Source: Chelydra serpentina (taxonomy: Eukaryota; Chordata; Testudines; Chelydridae). From it: a stretch of DNA of 64,000 nucleotides. Positions 1 to 13,530 of this stretch are shown piece after piece; the stretch's first letter is position 1, and every line of letters starts with the position of its first letter. The DNA is taken from the NCBI GenBank assembly GCA_037349315.1, contig JBAIAC010000007.1, positions 46,518,001 through 46,582,000 of the forward strand, read 5' to 3'. The notes beneath the pieces are model-generated. The model saw only the letters and a list, made by a program, of their open reading frames with translations, made no database searches and had not been told where the DNA came from. The position numbers and the translations under genes are program-made.

Positions 1-2325
1 AACGTCATCTTCTCACCCTGGGTGCAGGGGAAAAGGAAATGCACTATATTTAAGTGGGAGTGCTTCTCTGGGAAGGAGGACAGACCATCACTACATGTAA
101 GCAGGACTTGCCAAAGAGAGAGAGAAACAGTGACTAGACTCTGCCCAGACCCAGGTGGCCTGGTAGCTTGTGGGACCCTGCAATTGGGTTCACTTGCAAC
201 AGACTGATGACAGGGTACTAGGACAGGTGGTGTTTTATCATTGATGTGTTTTATCACTAAGTTTTAACTACTTAACTGCCTCAAACGTATGTAGGGCCTG
301 AAATTGCAAGACACTGAAGGGGTCTCCTGCAAACTGCTGAGTATGCTCCATACTATTTCTATTCTATTCTGTTCTAGTCAGGTTCACATAATGCCCCTAT
401 CACTGTGGTGTCTGAGTGAATTACTGTGGGTATTTGTTCCACCATCTTGGACCAGGCCCCAGAAAAGCTCTGTCTCCTGTACAGATAAGCTTTACCCAGT
501 GGGTAGTCTCCATTTGAAGTTCTTTTAGTATGGCATTGTTGGCCAGGGTATACAATGCCTTGAAGATAAGGACTGATACTTTGAATTTGATTCACTATTC
601 AATTGGAAATCAACATAGTGATCAAAGAAAACTACTGTGGTGCTGGCAGCTGTGCTGAGTTTCTGAAGAGATGCACTGCTCTCTCCATTGACAGGAGACA
701 CTGGTGCTTCATAAGGTCTGTGAGCTAAAATGAGGTTGATTGGACCAGATGTTCAGTGCATAATTATGGGGCCTGATCTTCCACTATATTACTTCACTTT
801 TACAACAAGGTGACTCCACTACTTTCAATGAAGTTACACTGGTGTACAAGTAGAAAAATGCGGTAGGTTGTACTTCAATAACCCAAAAAGACATTGGCTT
901 AAAAATGATGATCCCATCACAGGACTTCAAGGTGTGGAGATCAAGTGCAGTTGCAAGCAGCATACATTGAATTCAGTTGTTTCTCCAAAGGTGCAAGGGA
1001 AAATACTAGTGCAATTTAATACTTGAGGTTGAATAAAGTGAGTTTCATAGGAGCTTTACTCCCAGTTAAGAAAGCTAACATCAGATCAGAAAAGGTTAGC
1101 CTTTTCCAACAAACCAACTGCAAGACATATCTTGTGATTTCCTCTTCAAAAATGGGCAAATCCTCTTCTCTTCAGAAAGCTCAAATAAACTGGCTTTCCA
1201 CAGAGGTTCCATAGTAGTTGGTGGATAGGAGAATCTTCCATCCATAGGCTACAGAGGGGCAGCTGCCCCCTCCCTATTGTACATGGAGGTGTTTGAGCAG
1301 TGGCTCTGTGTACTCATCTCACTCCTCCACCAACCCCTTTTTCATGCTAAGATAAATGGGTCCACCAAATGGAACACAGCTCCACATAAAGCAGAGGTCT
1401 GAGACTGTTCTATGTAGGTTCTTAGAATCCTACACCTCTATCCTATGAAGCAGAACTGCACCAAGGCCCTTACCTGACCTGGAGGATTTGGCTTTCAAAT
1501 ACTTGTTTGTCTTACTCTCAATGGGACTGATCCTTGGCATACTTAAGTTGGTGGACGTATCGGTATCAGTGAGCTTGCTTAGAAACTGGGCCAAAGTTCT
1601 CAGTTCCACAAAATGAATATTACAACCTGTAAAAATATATGTTCTCTGCTAAAAAGTACAAGTTTTATAAACTGTAAAGAGCACCATGAGAAGCACTGCA
1701 TGTGAAAACCAACTAGTTTAGGAATAACTACCGGCTTGGTCATTTCAGCTTTTGATTAATTTTGAGTATAACAATACAGCAGCACCTGTAGTAAGCACAA
1801 ACCAAATATCTGATCAAAAGTCCTCCAGCTACCAGAGTTAGTCAGTTTTGACTGAAATCAATGACCTAACCATTTCCTTTTTCAGAATTGTAGATACTTC
1901 TATATATTTGTTGAGGAGATAACAGGGGAAAGGTCCTGAACATGATGAGATTTCCTGGCCATGTTGTCAGCGTGGTTATTTTTCTTATTAGAACCACAAG
2001 GTCATTGGTACAAAATGGAGATGAAATTATAGTTTTGTAAGATTTTCAAAGCTGGAAAAAAGTTAGTGTTGTATAGCTAGTGGTTGGTTGGTACAAAATC
2101 TCACTAAAAATGTGTAATATACTACACTGATAGTGTGACAGTTTCATTGTGTCAAAATAGGATATGTTTTTAATAAAATAGGCTAATATATTATATTAGA
2201 TAATCATATGCTTGTGATGACTGGTTAGCCTCTCTCTGACATGCATTTTCATGAGAGAAAGCAGCAGGGCCTCAAAATTTAGTCATTTTAAATTGATCCT
2301 GAAATATTGTATTAATTTGCAGTAT
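1..2325. other. Intergenic, no gene recognised
   Basis: AT-rich sequence without a supportable coding frame. A degenerate copy of the palindromic CATTGACTTCA family is visible at about 765-850. Nothing else was recognised. Confidence 0.6.
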
Positions 2326-4475
2326 CAGAGAATCATAGAATCTCAGGGTTGGAAAGGACCTCAGGAGGTCATCTAGTCCAACCCCTGCTGAAAGCAGGAC
2401 CAATCCCCAACTATATTATCTCACACAGGGCTTTGTCAAGCCTGACCTTAAAAACCTCTATGGAAGGAGATTCCACCACCTCCCTAGGTAACCCATTCCA
2501 GTGCTTTACCACCCTACTAGTGAAAAAGTCATTCCTAATATCCAACCTAAACCTCCCCCACTGCAACTTGCACCCATTACTCCATGTTCTGTCATCTGAT
2601 ACCACTGAGAACAGTTTAGATCCACCCTCTTTGGAACCTCCTTTCAGGTAGTTGAAAGCAGCTATCAAATCCCCCCTCATTCTTCTCTTCTGCAGGCTAA
2701 ATAATCCCAGTTCCCTCAGCCTCTCCTCATAATTCATGTGCTCCAGCCCCCTAATCATTATTGTTGCCCTCCGCTGGACTCTTTCCAATTTTTCCACAGC
2801 CTTCTTGTAGTGTGGGGCCCAAACCTGGACACAGTACTCCAGATGAGGCCTCACCAATGCCGAATAGAGGGGAATGATTACGTCCCCCGGTCTGCTGGCA
2901 AAGCTACTACTTATACAGCCCCAAATGCCGTTAGCCTTCTTGGCAACAAGGGCACGCTGTTGGCTCATATTCAGCTTCTCGTCCACTGTAACCCCAAGGT
3001 TCTTTTCTGCAGAACTGCTGCCTAGTCACTCGGTCCCTAGTCTGTAGCCGTGCATGGGATTCTTCTGTCCTAAGTGCAGGACTCTGCACTTGTCCTTGTT
3101 GAACCTCATCAGATTTCTTTTGGCCCAATCCTCCAATTTGTCTAGGTCCCTCTGTATCCTATACCTACCCTCTAGCGTATCCACCACTCCTCCAAATTTA
3201 GTGTCATCTGCAGACTTGATGAGGGTGCAATCCACGCCATCCTCCAGATCATTAATGAAAATATTGAACAAAACTGGCCCCAGGACCGACCCTTGGGATA
3301 CTCTGCTTGATACCGGCTACCAACTAGACATGGAGCAATTGATTACTACCCGTTGAGCCCGATGATCTAGCCGGCTTTCTATCCACCTTATAGTCCATTC
3401 ATCCAGCCCGTACTTCTTTAACTTGCTGGCAAGAATACTGTGGGAGACCGTATCAAAAGCTTTGCTAAAGTCAAGGAATAACACGTCTACTGCTTTCCCC
3501 TCATCCACAGAGCCAGTTATCTCATCATAGAAGGCAATTAGGTTAGTCAGGCACGACTTGCCCTTGGTGAATCCATGCTGACTGTTCCTGATCACTTTCC
3601 TCTCCTCTAAGTGCTTCAGAATTGATTCCTTGAGGACCTGCTCCATGATTTTTCCAGGGACTGAGGTGAGGCTGACTGGCCTATAGTTCCCCGGATCCTC
3701 CTTCTTCCCTTTTTTAAAGATGAGCACTACATTAGCCTTTTTCCAGTCATCCGGGACCTCCCCTGATCGCCATGAGTTTTCAAAGATAATGGCCAATGGC
3801 TCTGCAATCACATCCGCCAACTCCTTTAGCACCCTCAGATGCAGCGCATCCGGCCCCATGGACTTGTGCTCATCCAGCTTTTCTAAATAGTCCTGAACCA
3901 CTTCTTTCTCCACAGAGGGCTCATCACTTCCTCCCCCATACTGTGCTGCCCAGTGCAGTAGTCTGGGAGCTGAATTTGTTTGTGAAGACAGAGGCAAAAA
4001 AAGCATTGAGTTCATTAGCTTTTTCTACATCCTCTGTCACTAGGTTGCCTCCCTCATTCAGTAAGGGGCCCACACTTTCCTTGACCTTCTTCTTGTTGCT
4101 AACATACCTGAAGAAACCCTTCTTGTTGCTCTTAACATCTCTTGCTAGCTGTAACTCTAATTGTGATTTGGCCTTCCTGATTTTACTCCTGCACGCCTGA
4201 GCAATATTTTTATACTCCTCCCTGGTCATTTGTCCAATCTTCCACTTCTTGTAAGCTTCTTTTTTTGTGTTTAAGATCAGCAAGGGTTTCACTGTTAAGC
4301 CAAGCTGGTCACCTGTCATATTTACTGTTTTTTCTACACAACAGGATGGTTTGTTCCTGCAACCTCAATAAGGATTCTTTAAAATACAGCCAGTTCTCCT
4401 GGACTCCTTTCCCCTTCATGTTATTCTCCCAGGGGATCCTGCCCATCAGTTCCCTGAGGGAGTCAAAGAAGTAGA
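2326..4475 (-). mobile_element. CR1 LINE, 5'-truncated and frameshifted
   Basis: The 3' part of a CR1 non-LTR retrotransposon, minus strand. Pieces of ORF2 reverse transcriptase lie in successive frames: 4319-3924, 4015-3317 ([26 protein letters not shown]), 3271-3026 (active site read as SADDTKFGG, where the family has FADD) and 2986-2411 ([14 protein letters not shown]). The 3' end finishes in the octamer-like ATTCTATGATTCT typical of CR1. ORF1 and most of the endonuclease are missing. Frameshifts make it dead. CR1 is the dominant LINE of turtles, crocodilians and birds. Confidence 0.95.
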
Positions 4476-7400
4476 AAGGTCATGTTTCTGGGTAAACATC
4501 AAGGGATAAATATATTGAGATCAATACACTGAGACTTAGCTGCATGATGCCCATTAATGTTAATAGAAGTCTTGCTGCCAAATCCACAAATCCCACTAAC
4601 AATGTTTTATCTCTCCATGTTCTTATTGAAATGTATTGTAAAATTAAAGCACATTCTCTCATGGTCTCCAGTAAGGCAAAGTTTAATAGTTTAAAGTTCA
4701 ATGGTTTAAAGCATTAAAAGCAAAGCAACTTCTATATTCAGAGGTGCAGCAGCCTCAACATTTGGTAGCTTAAATTAAAGGGGGAAAATAGGGGAAATTT
4801 CACAAATGCTTTCAAAATTTTAAATCTGCTACATTTAAATGGTTTTAAAATACATAAATTAAAAATTGCTTATATAAGATGCAGTATCTCAGTAGTAACA
4901 TATGCCTTATAACTTATGCCTGCTAAGAATGAACACGATGTATTGTAATACATGTGAACTTGCATAATTATTATTACTTGTATGGATTCAATGAATTTCT
5001 TAATACTCTATGTACAAATCCACTTCACTCCATAATTCACTTCCTTTTGATCTGTCACATTAAGCACTGTGATCTCTTTGATATTCCATACATTCTATGG
5101 ATTTCCTTTTTTAAAATAAGAAAATATCTGAGAGACATACCATGTAGCTGACTTCATAGGAAGATTTTAGAAGTATGAGCGTAACTAGCTAAACTCCCTT
5201 GTTTTTTAGAAGGATTTTTATCCAGTCTAGGGAAGAAATTGATTACACTTGCTGATAATCATAAGTAAAATACTTTAAAACATACACAGCGTTTCAGGTG
5301 ATTTTGATTAATATAGGAAAAAACTGAAATGATATGCATCCCTGGATGTAGGAGACATAATTCAAATAATAGCTGGAATATTAACTAGAAGGTTACATCA
5401 AGAAGATTTGCACCAAGCAGAAAAAGACCAAGGATGCTGTGAAATTGATGTCAAAAAATTGAAACCCCATTTGTATCTTACCCGAAAGATTTCACTTAGT
5501 ATTTGTTTCTTCTGCCTTCTCAAAAGGAGAAATTCCAAGAGTTCCTTTAGATAGAAATCGGACGTATTCAACTTTTGGGAAACCAAAGAGAAGAAATGGA
5601 AGAGAAAAGAGATAAATTGATTTTCTTATAAATATTCCCACTTCCGTGTGAGAAATTCAGAAGGAGATTTAAAAGCATTATGAATTATACAAACCCCAAG
5701 CCTACATGCGTGGGAGCATGGAGTAATGTCAGATGTAGAGTTTTTTATCACCTCTTTCTGTGTCTTTCTGGGGAGAACATACATACATGCTCACACAAAA
5801 AAAAGCTTTGCTAAAAACAGTTACTACTACTTAAGGGGAAAGTAAGAAAATGTTCAGGAAAGGTATATTCCTTTAATATACCTGAACCCCCAACCCATCA
5901 CATTCACCACTTTCACTGACAGGCTCTGCCCCTTTACAAATAAGTCCTATACACCTGCAACATGTACAGTAACACAATACACACACCACATTCCTCACAA
6001 TTAGTCTGTAATGCAAAACCTTAAATCTGACCTCAGCAGCATCAATTTACGTGTCTGTAACATATCTATGCCCATGGGTATTGCATGATGTGTGGAGAAG
6101 TAAGATAATGAAGGTATGATTTTGCATTATAGGGCCAGAGTGAGGAATTTGATTCAATCTGAGAGGGTCAAAAAACCTCAGACACCATGAATTTCATTGA
6201 TATCTAGTAGCAACCATGGGAATGTTAGCATTCATGATGGGTTGAGACACTGCAGTGCATCATTTAGGAACATGAAAAGCATTTACCAAGTAGTTTCTAA
6301 AATTGTTTTCCTTACATAAGAGATAATAAGTGGATCCTTGTTCAGTTCTTCATTAATGTGTTTCAAAACATGCTTTTATTTCTAAAATGGATAATTTTGA
6401 TGTCTGAAGCAATATCAGGAACATTGTAAAAAAAGTAATTCAATTTTTCATTAATACCCATAAATCCCTTTTTGGTTCTCCCCACATCACCCTGTTTTGC
6501 TATTTTGGAAACTTCCTTAATCTATTTCTCTTTATAACCTCTCATCATAATGCATTTTTATGAAATCTCTGGCTGATGTTCAGATTCCTAAAAAACCCCT
6601 TATAGATATAGCACATTAAACGTGATCTAAGGGGAAATCATCTCTTTAAAAAACACCATCACTTGATTGTGCTTTAATTTATGCAACAATGATTGTCTTT
6701 CTTCTGCACTCCCAAATTAAGCCTTTTAATAAATAACAAAACATTAAAATCTTGGATTATTCATCACACTTTTATCCAAAATGTGTACTGATTCAAGTTC
6801 AACTATCAGTCCTCTGATATTTCTTTAAAGGCATATTTAAAAAAATATATCAACATAAATACACCAGACACTGCATCAAATGGTTTAAATATCAGTTCTG
6901 TGCTTAATTATGTACTGTGAAACCTATTTATAGCAAAATCAGATACAGCGAAATTCTGCTTTTAGTGACATTGACTGAAAGTCCCAAACTGTTTAATTGC
7001 TTTTGAATGCATAAATTATTACCCAGGCTATAGTAACCTTCCCTGCCTCCTTCTCCACATCCCCACCACAGGGAAGCAAGGGGATGAAAAACAGGCTTTA
7101 CTATGGGAGGATTCATTGTAGATGAGCATCCTCAGCAGGTGTAAATCAATGAGGATCTATTGACTTCACTTGAGCTATGCATATTGATCTTGCTGAAGAT
7201 TTGGATCTTTAATTTCCCTTGGTCATCACTACCAAAAGGTGATGTAGGCTGATGTAATGAGCAATTGCAGCGCTGTCTTTGGCTGTAACTTGTATATGAT
7301 GATAATCAATATCCACAAATTTACTGCAGCAGTGAATATGAATCATTTATACTTATAGGGCCATAATTTCAAAGGGAGGATAGGCAGTGTTGCAAACATA

Positions 7401-9266
7401 GAACCTCCAAAAATATGGGCATGCCAGATACCCATGTTTGCATGCCCAACTGTGCAATCAAGCAATTGTGTAAATTATCATTGGAGAAGGTGATACTAGT
7501 TGCTGTACAAATATAGAATAAAAGGACTGTGCTACTCTATAGAAATGTCTAGATGACCTTGGGACCTTCCCTTCCAATCCTACCATGATATTTAACCAGT
7601 TACAAGTCAAATGACCTGATGTTCAATGGTGTGTTATTGCATTTGTGTATGTGCAAAAGTTTGCACACATGGGCCTTATTTATGCTCACATTTGAGCTAA
7701 CTATTATTGTGCATGTAAATCAGGGTTTTGCACATGAAAGTGGCAGGTTATGCAGCTAGCTGTCCAATCAATATGCAAATACTTGATTTCACACTTATTG
7801 TGTGCACATATAAATTAGCTATAGAGTTTAGAAAAATAAGGACATATGGATTTTAGCTATGTTAGTTCATTTTTTCTGGAGTGTTACCTATTCCTTTAAA
7901 CGTATTTAATACTTCATCAGTCTTCATTAGGAAAGAACGTAACATGAATGATAAAACTGGTAAATAATAACACTTAGCACTTACATATTTTTGATATATT
8001 ATCTAACACTGTATATATATTAAATATTTTGACAGATAAAAAAATCAAAACACAGAGATTCAAAACCAGAACAAATACCTGCAACAAAGGAGCATCCTGA
8101 TGGAAGTGTTTGGTGATATATAGATTGCTCCCATTTGCAAAATTTCATATAGTTCTGGAGGTCCTCATTATCTGATCACACTCATTTCATGGGCAAATAA
8201 CCCATTCCAGTGACACATTTCAACACAAGTAATATCTGAATATTTAGCTTATGGATATGTCATCCCCAGTATTCTGTCATTAAAGGGACTGGATTTATAT
8301 GTCTAAAAGGTCATATCACAAAACATAACATGAGGAAACATTACTGACAATGCTAGGTGATAGAAAGGTAGTACAGGGATAATGTGATGTCCATTATTAA
8401 CATAATTGAAGAATGGGCCTAATTCTCTTCAGGTAGGGATTGATCTTGGTCCCATTAAAACCAATAAGAAGTTTGTCATTGACTTCAGTGATTACAGGAC
8501 TGGATTTTTATGGCACTCTTAAATCAGGAATAACTCCAATGAAGTTGGCAGAAATATAGTAGTGTCAAATTGGTGCAAATGAGAGGAGAATCATGCCCCT
8601 TACCTCTGTTTCATACACATTCATCTCTTTTCTACTCCATTTCTATAGCAGGATGCTAAATAAAGGCCTTCCACTTATCATTAGCATATCATTAACATCT
8701 TTCTCATGATTCTAAATCACAACTTCAGTGTCCCATCCTGCCAACTATTAGATGGGGCAAATCCTGTCCTCTCTAGTTTTCAGAGTCTGTTTTAACTTCT
8801 GCTTCTTCTAGTGTAAAATGAACTAAAATCAATCATGCTGCTTCCTTGATGTGCTTGTGCCCTGGAGTTGTGAAGTCTGCAGATTTCTCTCAAGTAGTGT
8901 GAAAGGCCATACATTTCTTCAAGGTCAAAGGCTAAAAAAGCCACCCTTGTGTGAATGAACTGATCACAGGAACAATCTGTTCAACTTCCCCTGTGAAAGA
9001 GTTTTGATTCCATAATGGAAAAAGCCCTGTAAAATGTAACAGAAAATTATATACAGGTATTTTGAATGCCCCCTATATAATTTAATTGAGAATTATATGC
9101 ATCTTGTATAGAGTTTATGTGTGGGGTTGTTATTTTATTAAATTCTAAGAGGTTTGAAAAAGTGCTATATCAGAGCCAGGTTTTATTATTATTTTAAAAT
9201 CAATTTTTATAGAGCTCTATTAAGGTTCTATAGAATCTCTTTCTTACATCACTATTAATTCTATAA
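4476..9266. other. Intergenic, no gene recognised
   Basis: AT-rich DNA with only short chance frames. Weak remnants of the palindromic CATTGACTTCA family occur at about 7130-7215 and 8405-8600. No other feature is supported. Confidence 0.55.
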
Positions 9267-9554
9267 GGCCTGGTCTACACTAGAGGCGGGATCGATGTAA
9301 GGTACGCAACTTCAGCTATGTGAATAACGTAGCTGAAGTCGATGTACCTTTATCGACTTACTGCGCCATGAGGACGCCACCGGGTCAACTGCCGCCGCTC
9401 CTCTGTCGACTCCGCTTCCGCCTCTCACCGGGGTGGATTACCAGAGTCAACAGCAGAGCGATTGGGGATCGATTTATCGCGTCTAGACTCGAAAAATCAA
9501 TCCCCGAATGATCGATCGCTACCCGCCGATTCAGCAGGTAGTGTAGACCCGCCC
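9267..9554. mobile_element. Harbinger-like MITE, CpG-rich
   Basis: A 288-bp non-autonomous DNA transposon. The ends GGCCTGGTCTACACTA and (reverse complement) GGGCGGGTCTACACTA match 14 of 16. It is flanked by TAA on both sides (9264-9266 and 9555-9557), the 3-bp TWA duplication of PIF/Harbinger elements. Inside is a perfect 10-bp inverted repeat, ACTTCAGCTA / TAGCTGAAGT, near 9310-9340. It retains many CpGs, suggesting a fairly recent or little-decayed insertion. No coding capacity; the 63-aa frame over it is spurious. Confidence 0.75.
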
Positions 9555-9557
9555 TAA

Positions 9558-11680
9558 GATTTTTCCGTAAGTGTTTAGTCACATACACATTTATGATTAA
9601 ATATAATATTGGCCATCAGCACAAAACATGACATACTGGGAAAGATACTGATGTACATACCACATTCTAACATATTTAACATCTGATACTGCTCCCACAG
9701 ATTTTGGTGTGGCAGGGTCAAGCCCTTATTGAACAGCAATGTTTCAAACTGCTTTGTAGTCACTTGGTGCTATCCAGTGAACATATCTTTTCATTGTCAT
9801 GTTCAGAATAGATCAGTCTGCAACTCTTACTCCAGTTGAGTAGCACATACCCAACCAGGTAATCCTATTGGTATCAATGGGATTACTTGCATGACTAAAT
9901 GTTACTTAGCCTGAATAATGGTTACAGAATCTGACCCTATTTACTTTTATTGTTGGCAAGAAGTAATACAAAATAAAAGTGAGTGGATGGTACTTTTTTA
10001 CAATTTTACAATTACAGAAGTTATGAAGATTGTGGGTTTTATGAATAAAAATATGAATGCATGTGTATGCAGACATACTGCTGCATATGCTCAGACCCCA
10101 TTCTACTGCAGTCTACTGGCATGTTTTCCCCTTTAAACACATGGCTATACATCAGTCTGATTTAGTTAACAAAATATACAGTTCCTATATAAAATGACTG
10201 GAGTAAATTGAGTCACTTGCATTGCTCTTATTATAAACATATCCCTTTCCTACACCTTGCATTAAGGCATTATGGTGTATAATCAGACAGGCTTCAAGAC
10301 ATGTAATTTTAGTGGTATTGATATAAACTATACAGATACCTAACACTAGTGTTTCTTTACCATACTAATCATTTTGAATCTGATCCAATGCCCACTGAAG
10401 TCAATAGGAGACTTTCTGTCAACTTTAATGGTCTTTGGATCAAGCATTTTTGTGCACAACCTCCCATTTTTTTCACATTAAAATCATGCTTGTCATTATT
10501 GTCATATAGCATTTTCCCTTCAAAATCTACTCAAAGGATACTTCACAGAACATGCCTGTAGTTTATGAAATGAAAATCAGATTTTCCCAAAGTGTATTTG
10601 TGTGTGTCAGTAATCTTTAGAAGTTTGTTATATTGTAGATGGAGATTTTAGCTGTTAAGTTGCCCTTCTAAAACTAGCCTTTTTGTAGTTAACATGTTTT
10701 TGTAGTTTATATGCAATGAAATAATATAAGTATGCATCCAAATAGCAACAAAACAGCCAAGAAATGTAACTTTGGGTTTTCATAATCAAATTTTAAAGCT
10801 GTCTTTCTGAGGTGACGAAAATGGTAAAGGCGTCTTTAAAACAACATTTCATATTGAACAAGAAGCTTGTAATGTTTCATAGCTTGAAGTAAAAATTCCA
10901 CAGAGGAAAGTGATAATATTTAAAATGCAGAAAGCATGATATAATTTTAAAATTTGATAACACTGATAAATCACAACTACAAGCAAGATGATTAGGGTAT
11001 CTAGTGTGAGCAAAGAAGCAAGCACAGACATGGCAAAAATACAGTGGAATCTACTCCAAAGACCACTTGTAATACCCAATCCCTGTCTCACACCCCCTTT
11101 TTAAAGGACCTGGATCAGGTCCCTTGACATAAATAAAGGCAAGTTTCTCTTTATACTACATTAAAACTACCATTAACAAATATTTGTTTGTGACCAACCT
11201 AGAGGCTTGATATTAAGTTGCTGAGACAGGACAAATACAGTTCTTGAACCAACTGAGGGCCTACAGAGCTCTGGCATTTTGCTGAGGCTATCCTTTGGAC
11301 TCCATGGTGAAGACATGCAATTGTTTTAGACATAGGCCAGTTGACCGAATAGGACAATTCACAGAGTGGCCTTGGCAACCAGCTAAGGATCTGATCCAGT
11401 GCCCACAGATGTCAGTGGAAAGAATCCCACTGACTTCATTGGGCTTTGGATCTGGCTTTAAAAGCACAGAGAGCTAGCTTAATGAGCAATTCAGCCATAC
11501 CTGACAGTTTAAATTTCCCATCTTTTTATCAGTTAGTGTTAAAACCAAGAATGGGACGCTTTGAACACCTGAAAAATAATTCCAGTGAAGTGTATATTTT
11601 TTACCTCGTGTGTTTCTAGAAATGCATATGATAAAAAACGAAGAGCAATGTTCTCTGGTTTACAAAAAAAGGCAAGTACT
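9558..11680. other. Sequence downstream of GJD2
   Basis: No gene recognised. Degenerate CATTGACTTCA-family remnants occur near 9820-9905, 10375-10440 and 11385-11465. The block 10964-11040 recurs in diverged form at 12003-12081 in the probable GJD2 3' UTR. Confidence 0.55.
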
Positions 11681-11686
11681 TTATTT
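11681..11686 (-). promoter_or_regulatory. GJD2: Probable GJD2 poly(A) signal
   Basis: AATAAA on the minus strand, followed within about 15 nt by a T-rich run (CTTTTTTTGT), the usual downstream element. This gives a 3' UTR of about 1.0 kb (12686 to roughly 11665). I saw no other AATAAA between here and the GJD2 stop. The cleavage site itself is inferred. Confidence 0.6.
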
Positions 11687-12686
11687 ATCAATAGAATTAC
11701 CAGCTGCTTTTTACACCATTGCCATGACTAATCAAATAGCATTAAATAAATAAAGGAGAGTATAAAACCACATTACTCCAGTTGGTACCCCTGGACAACC
11801 CTTTGACTAAGTACAGAGTTAGATGTTTCAAGTATGGCACTTATATGAATAAGAGCAGAGAGAAGGTGACATATCCACAGTTAAAAGCAACAAACTCTGT
11901 TCCTTTGGTATATTTGTCAGATGATCATAGGTAACTTGGCTGAACATTAATTAGTTCTATCTGATTTATGCACATCAGGGTAATTTTTAAAAAAACATAC
12001 TGACAAATTTGGTAGATCCCAACTAGCATAAGATGATTAAGGTCTCTGGTGTGAACAGACAGGCAAACAAAAATGGCAAAATAATATTCAGCATTATTAT
12101 TTTGTGTAATTGTTGTACAAAACTATGTTAGAAAATAGCTAATCATATACACCAGCAATAAGCTCTGTGACTCCAACAGACAAAATAACATCAGACATCT
12201 TTGATGATGAAAGTGCACAGACCTCCTGGTTGAGCTTATGGTCAAGTGCCTAACAGTGCAATTAACCTCCTTTTAAAATGTGCTTGCAGTTGTATATTAC
12301 AGAATTCCCCTGTACACACCCCAGAAAACAGCATCCTTGCAATTTTTTAGCTATGATCATTCTACATGCAATTACAACAATTAGTCAGACAGTCCCGCCT
12401 GTAATTTCATCCTAATAATGACCAAAAAGCTGCTCCAGTCAAAAGATAATATTGGATAATTAGAAAACAGTAATTGTACTGTAAGGCCAGATCAAGCATG
12501 GTTTTACAGCTTTTTCTTCAGTCTTTTACTTAGCACTGCATTTTGTATCTAGTTCAGTAAGTGCAGTTCCAATGCCTTAGTGGCTTTCTTGGTGGTTTGA
12601 TAAAATGCTTGCCTAAGCAATGTACCTTTCCCTAATGTTGTCTGGGTCAGTTCCACCTGGCACAGTGTTTCAGTTCTGTAACAGCC

Positions 12687-13530
12687 TCACACATAAGCTG
12701 AGTCACTTGACTGAGTCCTGCCAAAGTTAGGCACGCTCATTCTTGGCAGGTCCTTGTTTCTGATTTCGTATATGGATTTCCTTTTTGCTTGTACTCCTCT
12801 CACTGCCATTTTAATCTTTCTCCAGCCCAAGTGGTTCAGTTCTGCCAAATTGAGCACCACACAAATCCCACTCACCGCAAACATGAATACCAAGAAGACA
12901 GTCTTCTCAGTGGGTCTAGACACATAGCACTCCACTTCCTTAATGCAGGGGTATCTATCACATTCATACATGGAAGGGACATTGAATCCATACAGGAAAT
13001 ATTGTCCCACTAAGAACCCAATCTCTAGGGCATTTCGAAAAACCACCTGGATGATGTAAAATCTCGAGATGCCTTCTTGCCGCCTCATCTTCGACTTTGT
13101 AGTTCTGATAGCTGGGTTGGGGATTTCCTTCACCTCCAAGCAGTCTGGCTCTGCTTCCTTGGTGGAGTTCTCGGTGTTCTGCAGCACTCCATTGACAATG
13201 GTATTCTTGATCTTCTTACTGTCCTCACGTTTCACTGAGTCCTGATCTCTGTCCAAGGCGAGGAAGACGGTGGAGTACCTCCTCTCCCTCTGCTTAGCAG
13301 ACTGGTGAACAGAGTAAGTTATAAAGCAGAGGCTGGGAGTGCATACCATGATGATCTGGAACACCCAGTACCTGATATGAGAAATAGGGAATGCCTGGTC
13401 GTAACAAGCCTGGTTGCAGCCTGGCTGCAGCGTGTTGCACACAAACATAGTTTGTTCATCATCGTAAACCGTTTCTCCTACAATGGCCACAATGAGTATC
13501 CTGAAGATCACCACCACGGTCAGCAGGATC
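12687..13530 (-). CDS. GJD2: GJD2 coding exon 2
   Basis: The acceptor is TTGTAG|GATCCTG, with AG at 13532-13531, and the exon opens with the last base of the Arg24 codon. It carries the rest of the protein: all four transmembrane helices, both extracellular loops, the variable cytoplasmic loop (about residues 105-175) and the C-terminal tail. The stop codon TGA is at 12689-12687. An in-frame GTG at 13517 is an internal Val codon, not the start. Confidence 0.96.

Noticed and set aside
2411..4319. Functional reverse-transcriptase gene
   Set aside because: Frameshifts between four pieces, an altered active-site neighbourhood and loss of the 5' half show a dead CR1 copy.
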